DNA from: Aalborgiella sp043740415
GTDB lineage: Bacteria > Pseudomonadota > Gammaproteobacteria > Burkholderiales > Burkholderiaceae_C
Assembly: GCA_043740415.1 (NCBI GenBank)
Contig: JAYUCJ010000075.1
Span: forward strand, 1 to 32,471
Reading direction: 5' to 3'
DNA length: 32,471 nt
Shown: positions 8,182-15,087 of the stretch, in pieces
Layout: each line of letters begins with the position of its first letter
How positions within the stretch are numbered: the stretch's first letter is position 1
Notes under the pieces: generated by a model
Databases searched by the model: none
What the model saw: the letters and a program-made list of their open reading frames with translations, nothing else
Told to the model about the DNA's origin: nothing
Program-made: the position numbers and the translations under genes

Positions 8182-8787
8182 TTACTTTTGTTTAGGTACG
8201 CGTCCCATCAAATAAAACTCCGGATTCGGCATCATGCCGCTGAAACTGGCCATGCGGTTGGACAGGCCGAAAAACGCGGTGATGGCGGCAATGTCCCAAA
8301 TGTCTTCGTCGTCAAAACCGTGGGCGTTCAAGATGTCGAAATCGATGTCTTCCACATCCGCCGAGTGGTTGCAAATCTTCATCGCAAAGTCCAGCATGGC
8401 GTGCTGGCGTAGGCTGATATCTGCTTTTTTGTAGTTCACCGCCACTTGGTCGGCCACCAATGGCTTTTTCTCGACAATCCGCAAAATTGCCCCGTGCGCG
8501 ACCACGCAATACAGGCAGCTGTTCGCCGCGCTGGTGGTGGTGACGATCATCTCCCTGTCACCCTTGCTCAGGTTGCTGGTGCGACCGACCGACTCAGGCA
8601 CCATCAGCGCATCGTGGTAGGCAAAAAAGGCCCGCCATTCGGCTGGCCGGCGCGCAAAGGCCAAGAAGACATTCGGCACAAAACCGGCTTTTTTCTGGAC
8701 TTCCAGCACCTTGGCGCGAATGTCGTCAGGCAGGTCTTTAAGTTCGGGGGCGGGGTAGCGGGAAGTGTGCGGTGTGGGCAAAGTCAT
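8182..8787 (-). CDS. Peroxidase-related enzyme, AhpD/carboxymuconolactone decarboxylase-like
   Basis: A 201-residue protein of the alkylhydroperoxidase D-like family (TIGR01926-type, peroxidase-related). The redox motif is seen as Cys91-Leu-Tyr-Cys94 with His98 (CLYCVVAHG), the arrangement that supplies the proton relay and reactive disulfide in AhpD. An N-terminal segment LPDDIRAKVLEVQKKAGFVPNVF is also typical. It lies 43 bp downstream of the Bug binding-protein gene on the same strand and so may be the last gene of that operon. The C-terminus is repeated as a broken tail at 3277-3372. Real substrates of this subfamily are mostly unknown; peroxide or organic radical detoxification is inference. 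Confidence 0.88.
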   Translation of the reverse strand: MTLPTPHTSRYPAPELKDLPDDIRAKVLEVQKKAGFVPNVFLAFARRPAEWRAFFAYHDALMVPESVGRTSNLSKGDREMIVTTTSAANSCLYCVVAHGAILRIVEKKPLVADQVAVNYKKADISLRQHAMLDFAMKICNHSADVEDIDFDILNAHGFDDEDIWDIAAITAFFGLSNRMASFSGMMPNPEFYLMGRVPKQK

Positions 8788-8830
8788 GCCTTTAGTTTAA
8801 TCCTAAAGAACTCGCCCGACAAATCAGCTT

Positions 8831-9829
8831 TTATGAATCAGCCTTGACGTTCGCAGCTCTGGCAACGATGGTCCATTTTTGTTGTTCAGCCTTGATGAAA
8901 TCGGCAAACTTTTGGATGCTGCCGCCGCCGTCTTCCGCGCCGTAGAGTTCCATTTTCTCCTGCACATCCGGCATGGCCAGCACTTTGTTGATGTCCTCGT
9001 TCATGCGTTGCGCCATGGCTTGTGGCATCTTGCCGGGCCCTACCAAACCGTACCACACGGTCGCCTCAAAGCCAGGGAAGCCAGATTCGGCCATGGTGGG
9101 TACATTGGGGAGGCTTTTAGCGCGTTTTAGGCGCGTTTGTGCGATTGCAATGGCTTTGCCGCCTTTGACGTGCGGTATAGCCGATGTCATGGTTTCAAAG
9201 CAGTAATTGACCTGGCCGCCGATCAAATCCACCAGCGCGGGGCCGGAGCCACGGTAGGGGATGTGCAGGGCAAATACTTTGGCCTGCAGCTTGAATATTT
9301 CAAGCGCAAAGTGCTGCGCTGAGCCGCCCCCCGCGCTGGCAAAACTGATCTGGCCAGGGTTGGCTTTGCACAACGCGACCACGTCTTGCACAGTGCGGGC
9401 GGTCTGGTTGGTGTTGCAAATCAGCAGATTCGGCGTGATGCCGACCATGCTGATAGGGGCAAAGTCTTTGATGGCGTCGTAGTTCAACTTGTTGCCTGAA
9501 CCTGCCGCGTTCAGAGCCGGTGCCAGCGCGTGGCTGTTGATATGCGCCATCAACAAGGTGTTGCCATCAGGTGCTTGCTTGCTGACAAAGTCTGCAGCAA
9601 TCACACCGGCCGCTCCAGCCTTGTTTTCAATCACCACCGGGTTGCCCCACATCACCTGCAGCTTTTGACCAATCACGCGGGCCAGCGCATCGGTGCCGCC
9701 GCCGGGTGGAAAGCCGACGATGATTTTGATCGGGCCGGTCGGCAGGTTCTGGTTCTGGGCGCGCAGCATCGGCGAAGCCAAGGCGGCTGCACCCGCAGCG
9801 GCTGCGGATATCAAAGTTCTGCGTTGCAT
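8831..9829 (-). CDS. Bug-family (TctC) tripartite tricarboxylate transporter receptor
   Basis: Periplasmic binding protein of the Bug family, which is greatly expanded in Burkholderiales and binds carboxylated compounds. The 332 residues have a signal peptide with Arg3-Arg4 and an alanine-rich core up to about residue 24 (PMLRA, then QNQ), possibly Tat-dependent. The typical mature start PIKIIVGFPPGGGTDALAR at 33-51 contains the ligand-binding loop. AGGAG seven bases before the ATG supports the start. No TctA/TctB membrane genes are nearby, which is common for Bug proteins. It lies 51 bp after the aminotransferase gene on the same strand and so is likely cotranscribed. The ligand is unknown; a hydroxy- or keto-acid would suit the neighbours. 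Confidence 0.93.
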   Translation of the reverse strand: MQRRTLISAAAAGAAALASPMLRAQNQNLPTGPIKIIVGFPPGGGTDALARVIGQKLQVMWGNPVVIENKAGAAGVIAADFVSKQAPDGNTLLMAHINSHALAPALNAAGSGNKLNYDAIKDFAPISMVGITPNLLICNTNQTARTVQDVVALCKANPGQISFASAGGGSAQHFALEIFKLQAKVFALHIPYRGSGPALVDLIGGQVNYCFETMTSAIPHVKGGKAIAIAQTRLKRAKSLPNVPTMAESGFPGFEATVWYGLVGPGKMPQAMAQRMNEDINKVLAMPDVQEKMELYGAEDGGGSIQKFADFIKAEQQKWTIVARAANVKADS

Positions 9830-9855
9830 GATTTGTCTCCTGAATCTAAAAAATT

Positions 9856-9890
9856 TATGCCGTAGTTATATGTCGTATTTTTATGCCGTA
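9856..9890. repeat. Three 13-bp tandem repeats
   Basis: TATGCCGTA (9856-9864), TATGTCGTA (9869-9877) and TATGCCGTA (9882-9890) are spaced exactly 13 bp apart. They lie between the aminotransferase and Bug genes, and the third copy covers the last codons and stop of the aminotransferase. They could be a slippage product or a binding site for a regulator of the Bug gene. Confidence 0.6.
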
Positions 9891-11116
9891 GGCGCTAGAT
9901 TGGCGCTGAAATAATCCATCGCCGCTTGCACGCCACTCCCTGTCAATTTAACACCGGCCAGTTTCAGCCCCATTTCACAGCCACCCAGAGCGGCAATCAA
10001 GGTCAAATCATTGCAATCACCCAGATGCCCAATGCGGAACATGCGACCTTTGAGCTTGCCCAAACCGGTGCCGAGCGAGCAATCAAAGCGCTCTTGGATG
10101 ATTTTGCGCACTTTATCGGCATCAACACCTTCTGGCGTGACCACACCGGTGAGGATGGGGGAGTACACCGCTGCGTCCAGGCACAAAACCTCCAAACCCC
10201 AGGCCCGCACCGCTGCGCGCACGCCCTCAGCCCAGCGCAGGTGGCGCGCAAAGGTGGCTGGCAGGCCGCCAAAGCGGGTATCGAGCAACATGTCGCAAGC
10301 GGCATCCAAGCCGTAGAGCAAGTTGGTGTTGGGCGTGGTTGGCCAAAAACCGGTTTTATTCATCTCAATAATCTCGTCCCACGCCCAGTAAGACTTGGAC
10401 ATGGTGGCCAGTTTGCTGGTCGCAATCGCCTTGGGTGACAGCGCGTTGAAGCTGATGCCAGGCGGCATCATCAAGCCCTTTTGGCTGCCGCTGATGCTGA
10501 CGTCTGCCCCGCAGGCATCATGGTCATAGTCAGCAGATGCCAAGCCGCTGATGGTATCCACCAGCAACAGGGCAGGGTGTTTTGCTGCGTCGATGGCTTT
10601 GCGTACCGCGGCGATATTGCTGGTGACACCGGTAGACGTTTCGTTGTGCACGACGCAGACGGCTTTGATGCTGTGCGCGGTGTCGGCTTTGAGCCGCGCT
10701 TCTATCATCTCGGCTTGCACGCCGTGGCGGTAGGCGTTGGGCAAGCCGGTGCTGGCGTCTGTGCCCGCCATGGTGATGATTTCAGCGTTCAAGCCCAAGC
10801 GCGCCGCCAGTTTTTGCCATAGCCACGCAAAATGCCCGGTTTCGTACATCAAGACATGGTCGCCCGGGCTGCAAACATTGACCAAAGCGCCTTCCCAAGC
10901 GCCCGTACCGGAGGCGGGGTAGATGATGACGGGTTGCTGGGTTTTAAAAATTTGCTTGATCTTACCCAGCACCTGCAAACCCAGCGCGCCAAACTCGGGG
11001 CCACGGTGGTCGATGGTCGGGTAGCTCATGGCGCGCAGAATACGGTCAGGCACGGGTGAGGGGCCGGGGATTTGTAAAAAGTGGCGGCCTGTGGGGTGAA
11101 AGTCTAAATTCAACAC
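9881..11116 (-). CDS. Class V aminotransferase, serine-glyoxylate / alanine-glyoxylate type
   Basis: PLP enzyme of the family that transfers the amino group of serine or alanine to glyoxylate. The start is taken at the GTG at 11116, which has AGGAA eight bases upstream, giving 411 residues. An upstream ATG at 11194 would add 26 residues lying in the promoter region. Motifs seen are LQIPGPSPVPDRIL at 14-27, IDHRGPEFG at 35-43, the phosphate-binding PASGTGAWE at 67-75, HNETSTGV at 157-164 and the Schiff-base Lys213 in SISGSQKGLMMPPG. It is the first gene of a minus-strand operon with the Bug receptor and perhaps the AhpD-like protein. It is divergent from the GntR regulator, with an operator-like repeat between the starts. 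The exact donor and acceptor cannot be told from the sequence. Confidence 0.92.
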   Translation of the reverse strand: MLNLDFHPTGRHFLQIPGPSPVPDRILRAMSYPTIDHRGPEFGALGLQVLGKIKQIFKTQQPVIIYPASGTGAWEGALVNVCSPGDHVLMYETGHFAWLWQKLAARLGLNAEIITMAGTDASTGLPNAYRHGVQAEMIEARLKADTAHSIKAVCVVHNETSTGVTSNIAAVRKAIDAAKHPALLLVDTISGLASADYDHDACGADVSISGSQKGLMMPPGISFNALSPKAIATSKLATMSKSYWAWDEIIEMNKTGFWPTTPNTNLLYGLDAACDMLLDTRFGGLPATFARHLRWAEGVRAAVRAWGLEVLCLDAAVYSPILTGVVTPEGVDADKVRKIIQERFDCSLGTGLGKLKGRMFRIGHLGDCNDLTLIAALGGCEMGLKLAGVKLTGSGVQAAMDYFSANLAPTA

Positions 11117-11274
11117 GTTCAAAGTTCCTGTCAATGATTGATCTATCTTGCTAACTATCCATTGCAATTTTTGCATACAAAATATAATTGTCAACCTAAA
11201 GTTTACCTTTAAAGCAAATATTACCTTTGATAAATTTTATTGACGTAATAATAATTTGCATACAAAATACAAAA
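11117..11274. promoter_or_regulatory. Divergent promoters with two GntR operator-like repeats
   Basis: The 15-mer TTTGCATACAAAATA occurs at 11170-11184 and again at 11255-11269, starts 85 bp apart. Its centre TTGCATACAA is a near-palindrome of the kind bound by FadR/FCD-type GntR proteins. On the minus strand, a TTGACA (11194-11189) and AAAAAT (11172-11167) with a 16-bp spacer fit the aminotransferase promoter, and the first repeat lies mostly in that spacer. On the plus strand, TTGACG (11240-11245) and CAAAAT (11263-11268) with a 17-bp spacer fit gntR, and the second repeat covers that -10. TTACCTTT is also repeated at 11203-11210 and 11221-11228. Autoregulation and control of both wings is inferred. 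Confidence 0.6.
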
Positions 11275-11994
11275 ATGACTGCACAAATTATCTCCATTCC
11301 CCGCGCAGCGCTGCATGAGCAAGTGGCTTACCGATTGCGCGAATTACTGGTCGAAGGCGCGATTGCACCCGGTGCCAAGCTCAACGAACGCGAATTGGCC
11401 CTGCAATTGAACGTTTCAAGAACACCCTTGCGCGAGGCGATCAAAATGCTGGCGGCTGAAGGCTTGGTCGAATTGCTGCCGAATCGGGGTGCGGTGGCTG
11501 TCAGCTTGAACGAGCAGGGCGTGCGCAACACCTTTGAGGTGATGGCGGGCTTGGAGGGGATGTCAGGCGAACTGGCGGCGCAACGGATTTCTGAGGCGCA
11601 GTTGACCGAAATCAAAGCCCTGCACTTTGAGATGCTGGCGGCCCACGCACGGCGCGATTTGTCGACCTATTACCGCATCAACGCGCAGATTCACCGCGCC
11701 ATCAATACCGCAGCAAACAATGACGTATTGACAACGACCTACAGCCAAGTTAATGCAAGACTGCAGGCGCTGCGTTTCCGCTCGAACCAGGACGAAGCCA
11801 AATGGTCGCGCGCAGTGGCCGAGCATGGGCAGATGATCGAGGCCTTGACCAGACGCGACGGCGCAGCTTTGAAAGCTGTGCTGGTGCAGCATCTGCACCA
11901 TAAACGCGACGTGGTGATTGAGCAAATCCGCGCTGAAGCATCCCTTAAAGCGTCCTCTAATACAGCTAAAAAAGCCGAGAAAGTATCCGCATGA
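11275..11994 (+). CDS. GntR-family regulator, FCD (FadR-like) subgroup
   Basis: Transcription regulator of 239 residues. The ATG at 11275 is preferred over an in-frame TTG at 11227, because the latter's extension is low-complexity promoter DNA. The winged helix covers roughly residues 12-75, with the recognition part LALQLNVSRTPLREAIKML and wing GLVELLPNRGAVAV. The FCD ligand domain follows, with candidate metal-binding histidines in INAQIHRAI, AEHGQMIEAL and VQHLHHKR. No Shine-Dalgarno sequence is seen, and the proposed promoter would start transcription at or very near the ATG. The stop overlaps the start of the FAD/Fe-S oxidase gene (ATGA at 11991), so the two are translationally coupled. 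Its effector is probably a carboxylic acid handled by this cluster (inference). Confidence 0.92.
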   Translation: MTAQIISIPRAALHEQVAYRLRELLVEGAIAPGAKLNERELALQLNVSRTPLREAIKMLAAEGLVELLPNRGAVAVSLNEQGVRNTFEVMAGLEGMSGELAAQRISEAQLTEIKALHFEMLAAHARRDLSTYYRINAQIHRAINTAANNDVLTTTYSQVNARLQALRFRSNQDEAKWSRAVAEHGQMIEALTRRDGAALKAVLVQHLHHKRDVVIEQIRAEASLKASSNTAKKAEKVSA

Positions 11995-14900
11995 GCGCAA
12001 GACCACCCCTAGCCGCAGGCAACATCCTCGCGCAACGCCTCGGCACAGAAACGCAGGGCGAAGTACTCTTCAGCCCCGCAGACCGTGGCCGCTACGCCAC
12101 CGATGCGTCGATTTATCAAGTCATCCCGGTGGGCGCTTTTGTACCCAAAACATCACAAGATGTTGAATTGGCGCTCGATATCTGCCGTGATTTGCATGTC
12201 CCCATCGTGGCGCGCGGCGGTGGCACCAGCCAGTGCGGGCAGACCGTGGGCGCGGGCTTGGTCATCGACCACAGCAAGCACATGCGCCGGGTTTTGGACT
12301 TGAATGTGGCAGAACGCAGCGTCAAAGTCGAGCCCGGCATTGTGCTGGACCACCTCAATGCGCAGCTCAAGCCGCACGGCCTGTGGTATCCGGTGGATGT
12401 GTCCACCAGCGCGCAGGCGACGCTGGGCGGCATGGCCGGCAACAATTCCTGCGGCTCGCGCAGCATCGCCTATGGCAACATGGTGCACAACGTGCTGGGG
12501 GTAGATATTTTGCTATCAAGCCGGCGTAAAATAAGCCTAAGCAGCTATCAAAATAGTAGTGGCATAGAGCGCGAATTGGGCGACCATGTCAAATCATTGG
12601 CGCATGCTTTGCAGCCTGACATCACGGCAAACTGGCCCAAAGTCATGCGCCGCGTGGGAGGCTACAACCTCGATATTTTCAACAATCAGAATGAGAAGCC
12701 TTACACGTCAGACGGCTCGGTCAATCTGGCGCATCTGTTTGTCGGCAGCGAAGGCACGCTGGGTATCACGCAAGCGCTCACGCTCAAACTTTGCGAGCTG
12801 CCCAAGACCAAGGTGCTGGGCGTGGTCAATTTCAACAGTTTCCATAAAGCGATGGATTCGGCGCAGCACATTGTCAAGCTGGGTGTTGATGGCTTGTTGA
12901 CCGCGGTGGAACTGGTCGACCGCACAATGCTGGATTTGGCATTGCAGAATCCCGCTTTCGCGCCCACGATCCGCACCGCACTCGTCAAACCTGATGCTCC
13001 CACGCCCGAAGCGGTTTTGTTGGTTGAGTTCGCAGGTGCAAACAAAGCTGATTTGCTACCTAAGTTGCGCCAATTGACCGAGCTGATGGGCGATCTGGGG
13101 CTGCCAGGCTGCGTGGTGGAAATGACGGACGATGCCCCGCAGAAAAACCTGTGGGAAGTGCGCAAAGCTGGGCTGAACATCATGATGAGCCTCAAAGGCG
13201 ATGGCAAACCCGTCAGTTTTATTGAAGATTGCGCCGTGCCGCTGGAGCACTTGGCCGAATACACCGATGGTTTGACCGAGGTGTTTCGCAAACACGGCTC
13301 GCGCGGCACCTGGTACGCCCACGCCAGCGTGGGCACGCTGCATGTACGGCCGATCCTGGACATGCGCCGGGGCGGGGCGGACGGTGGCGCGGCCAAAATG
13401 CGCGAGATTGCCGAAGAAGCCAGCGCCCTGGTGCGCAAATTCAAAGGCGCGTACAGCGGCGAGCATGGTGATGGTCTGTGCCGCGGCGAATGGATTGAGT
13501 GGCAGTTTGGCCCAAAAATCAACGAAGCCTTCAAAGCCATCAAGCAGCATTTAGACCCCATCAACTTGCTATGCCCAGGCCGCATGGTCAGCATGCCAGA
13601 GCAGCCTGTGCCCAAGATGGACGACTCGCGCCTGATGCGCTTTTCATCCGGCGCCGCCGACGACAAACCCTACCGCGTCATCCCGCTCAAGCCCGCGCTC
13701 GACTGGAGCGCTTGGAATGTACAAAACGACCCCGTCACAGAGCAAACCACCGCCCCCGGAACCGGCGGCGACCCCGCTGAAGGCTTTGCCAAAGCGGCAG
13801 AGATGTGCAACAACAATGGCCACTGCCGCAAGTTTGACGCCGGCACCATGTGCCCCAGCTACCGCGTCACCCGCGACGAAAAGCACCTGACACGCGGCCG
13901 CGCCAACACCTTGCGCTTGGCTTTAAGCGGGCAACTGGGCACGGACGGGCTGGCCAGCGAAGAAGTGCACGAAGCCATGGATTTATGCGTCGGCTGCAAA
14001 GGCTGCAAGCGCGATTGCCCCACGGGCGTGGACATGGCCAAGATGAAGGTCGAGTTTTTGCACCACTACAAGGCCAAGAACGGCTACACCCTCAAAGACA
14101 AACTCATCGCCAGGCTGCCCGACTACGCGCCTTGGGGGGCAAGATTCGCACCGCTGCTGAACCTGCGCGACAAAGTACCGGGTTTGGCCAAGCTCAGTGA
14201 AAAGCTGCTGGGTTTCTCAGAAAAGCGCACGTTGCCGCAGTGGCAAAGCAAGACGTTCTGGAATTCAGCGCCCGTATTCGCCTCCAAAGAAGAAGTTTTA
14301 GGGGCTAAAAAACCAGTTGTCTTGTTTGTCGATACATTCAATGCATTTTTTGAGTCCAACAACGCTATTTCCGCCTTAAAAGTGCTTATAGCCGGCGAAT
14401 ATACTGTCGGTGTAGCTACTAAAACAGTAGCAAAAAATAGTGCCTCTAGTAGTGCCTTATGCTGCGGTCGTACCTACTTGGCCAGCGGCATGGTGGACGA
14501 GGCGCGTGAGAAGTTGCGCGAGCTGGTCGCCGCTTTGCTGCCATATGCCCAAAAAGGCATCGCCATCGTCGGCTTGGAGCCCAGCTGCCTGCTGACGCTG
14601 CGCGACGAAGCCCTGGTGATGGGCTTGGGTGAAGACGCCAAGTTGGTGAGCCGGCACGCTTTCTTGTTGGAAGAGTTTTTGGCGAATGAGGCTAAAACCG
14701 GAAAATTGGACGTTTTGGCAGCCAAGCTCAAACCCGTCAACCAGCCGATTTTGCTGCACGGCCATTGCCACCAAAAAGCCTTTGATGCGGTCATCCCCAT
14801 CATGGATGTCATCAAACTCATCCCCTGTGCAAAACCTGAGCTCATTGAGAGCAGTTGTTGTGGCATGGCGGGCAGCTTTGGCTACGAGGCCAGCCACTAC

Positions 14901-15074
14901 GACGTGAGCATGCAAATGGCCGAACTCAGCCTGCTGCCGACCATCCGCAAGCAGCCCGACGCTATCGTGGTCGCCGATGGCACCAGTTGCCGCCACCAGA
15001 TCCACGATGGCACGAAAGGCTCGCAGCAGCGCCAAGCGATTCATGTGGCGCAATTGTTGGCGGGTCAGCTCTGA
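11991..15074 (+). CDS. FAD/4Fe-4S oxidase, YdiJ-like (D-2-hydroxyacid dehydrogenase type)
   Basis: A 1027-residue fused flavoprotein. It consists of an N-terminal FAD-binding PCMH domain (ARGGGTSQCGQTVGAG at 74-89, LGGMAGNNSCGSRS at 145-158) and a C-terminal FAD-oxidase cap up to about 560. A ferredoxin-like section follows with cysteines in MCNNNGHCRKFDAGTMCPSY (about 604-623) and CVGCKGCKRDCP (about 666-677), then a CCG-type domain (LCCGRTYL near 823, HGHCHQKA near 924, SSCCGMAG near 954). E. coli YdiJ has the same order and similar length, and relatives oxidise D-2-hydroxyglutarate or D-lactate, passing electrons to the respiratory chain. Two copies of the interspersed repeat lie in frame, at residues about 174-193 and 797-818, extending loops between conserved blocks. 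The gene is coupled to gntR and 13 bp before rlmD. Confidence 0.92.
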   Translation: MSARPPLAAGNILAQRLGTETQGEVLFSPADRGRYATDASIYQVIPVGAFVPKTSQDVELALDICRDLHVPIVARGGGTSQCGQTVGAGLVIDHSKHMRRVLDLNVAERSVKVEPGIVLDHLNAQLKPHGLWYPVDVSTSAQATLGGMAGNNSCGSRSIAYGNMVHNVLGVDILLSSRRKISLSSYQNSSGIERELGDHVKSLAHALQPDITANWPKVMRRVGGYNLDIFNNQNEKPYTSDGSVNLAHLFVGSEGTLGITQALTLKLCELPKTKVLGVVNFNSFHKAMDSAQHIVKLGVDGLLTAVELVDRTMLDLALQNPAFAPTIRTALVKPDAPTPEAVLLVEFAGANKADLLPKLRQLTELMGDLGLPGCVVEMTDDAPQKNLWEVRKAGLNIMMSLKGDGKPVSFIEDCAVPLEHLAEYTDGLTEVFRKHGSRGTWYAHASVGTLHVRPILDMRRGGADGGAAKMREIAEEASALVRKFKGAYSGEHGDGLCRGEWIEWQFGPKINEAFKAIKQHLDPINLLCPGRMVSMPEQPVPKMDDSRLMRFSSGAADDKPYRVIPLKPALDWSAWNVQNDPVTEQTTAPGTGGDPAEGFAKAAEMCNNNGHCRKFDAGTMCPSYRVTRDEKHLTRGRANTLRLALSGQLGTDGLASEEVHEAMDLCVGCKGCKRDCPTGVDMAKMKVEFLHHYKAKNGYTLKDKLIARLPDYAPWGARFAPLLNLRDKVPGLAKLSEKLLGFSEKRTLPQWQSKTFWNSAPVFASKEEVLGAKKPVVLFVDTFNAFFESNNAISALKVLIAGEYTVGVATKTVAKNSASSSALCCGRTYLASGMVDEAREKLRELVAALLPYAQKGIAIVGLEPSCLLTLRDEALVMGLGEDAKLVSRHAFLLEEFLANEAKTGKLDVLAAKLKPVNQPILLHGHCHQKAFDAVIPIMDVIKLIPCAKPELIESSCCGMAGSFGYEASHYDVSMQMAELSLLPTIRKQPDAIVVADGTSCRHQIHDGTKGSQQRQAIHVAQLLAGQL
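12511..12570 (+). repeat. Short interspersed repeat, copy 2, inside the FAD/Fe-S oxidase gene
   Basis: Has the core AAGCCGGCGTA, then GCCTAAG, then the hairpin CTAT (12545-12548), loop CAAA, ATAG (12553-12556). It is read in frame as a serine-rich insert, DILLSSRRKISLSSYQNSSG. Same strand as the gene. The segment falls after the conserved NMVHNVLGV strand of the FAD domain. Confidence 0.7.
14382..14442 (+). repeat. Short interspersed repeat, copy 3, inside the FAD/Fe-S oxidase gene
   Basis: The core is ATAGCCGGCGAATA, with GCCGGC at 14391-14396. It is followed by the strongest hairpin of the family, GCTACT (14415-14420), loop AAAAC, AGTAGC (14426-14431). It is translated in a different frame from copy 2, as LIAGEYTVGVATKTVAKNSA, just before the conserved LCCGRTYL of the CCG domain. 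Confidence 0.65.
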
Positions 15075-15087
15075 GACAATAGGGGTT

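Noticed and set aside
11117..11194. 26-residue N-terminal extension of the aminotransferase from an upstream ATG.
   Set aside because: It would run through the proposed promoter; the GTG at 11116 has a good ribosome-binding site and gives the family-typical start.
14977..15087. 37-residue N-terminal extension of RlmD overlapping the oxidase gene.
   Set aside because: The extension is the shifted frame of the conserved oxidase C-terminus, while the ATG at 15088 follows an AGGGG.
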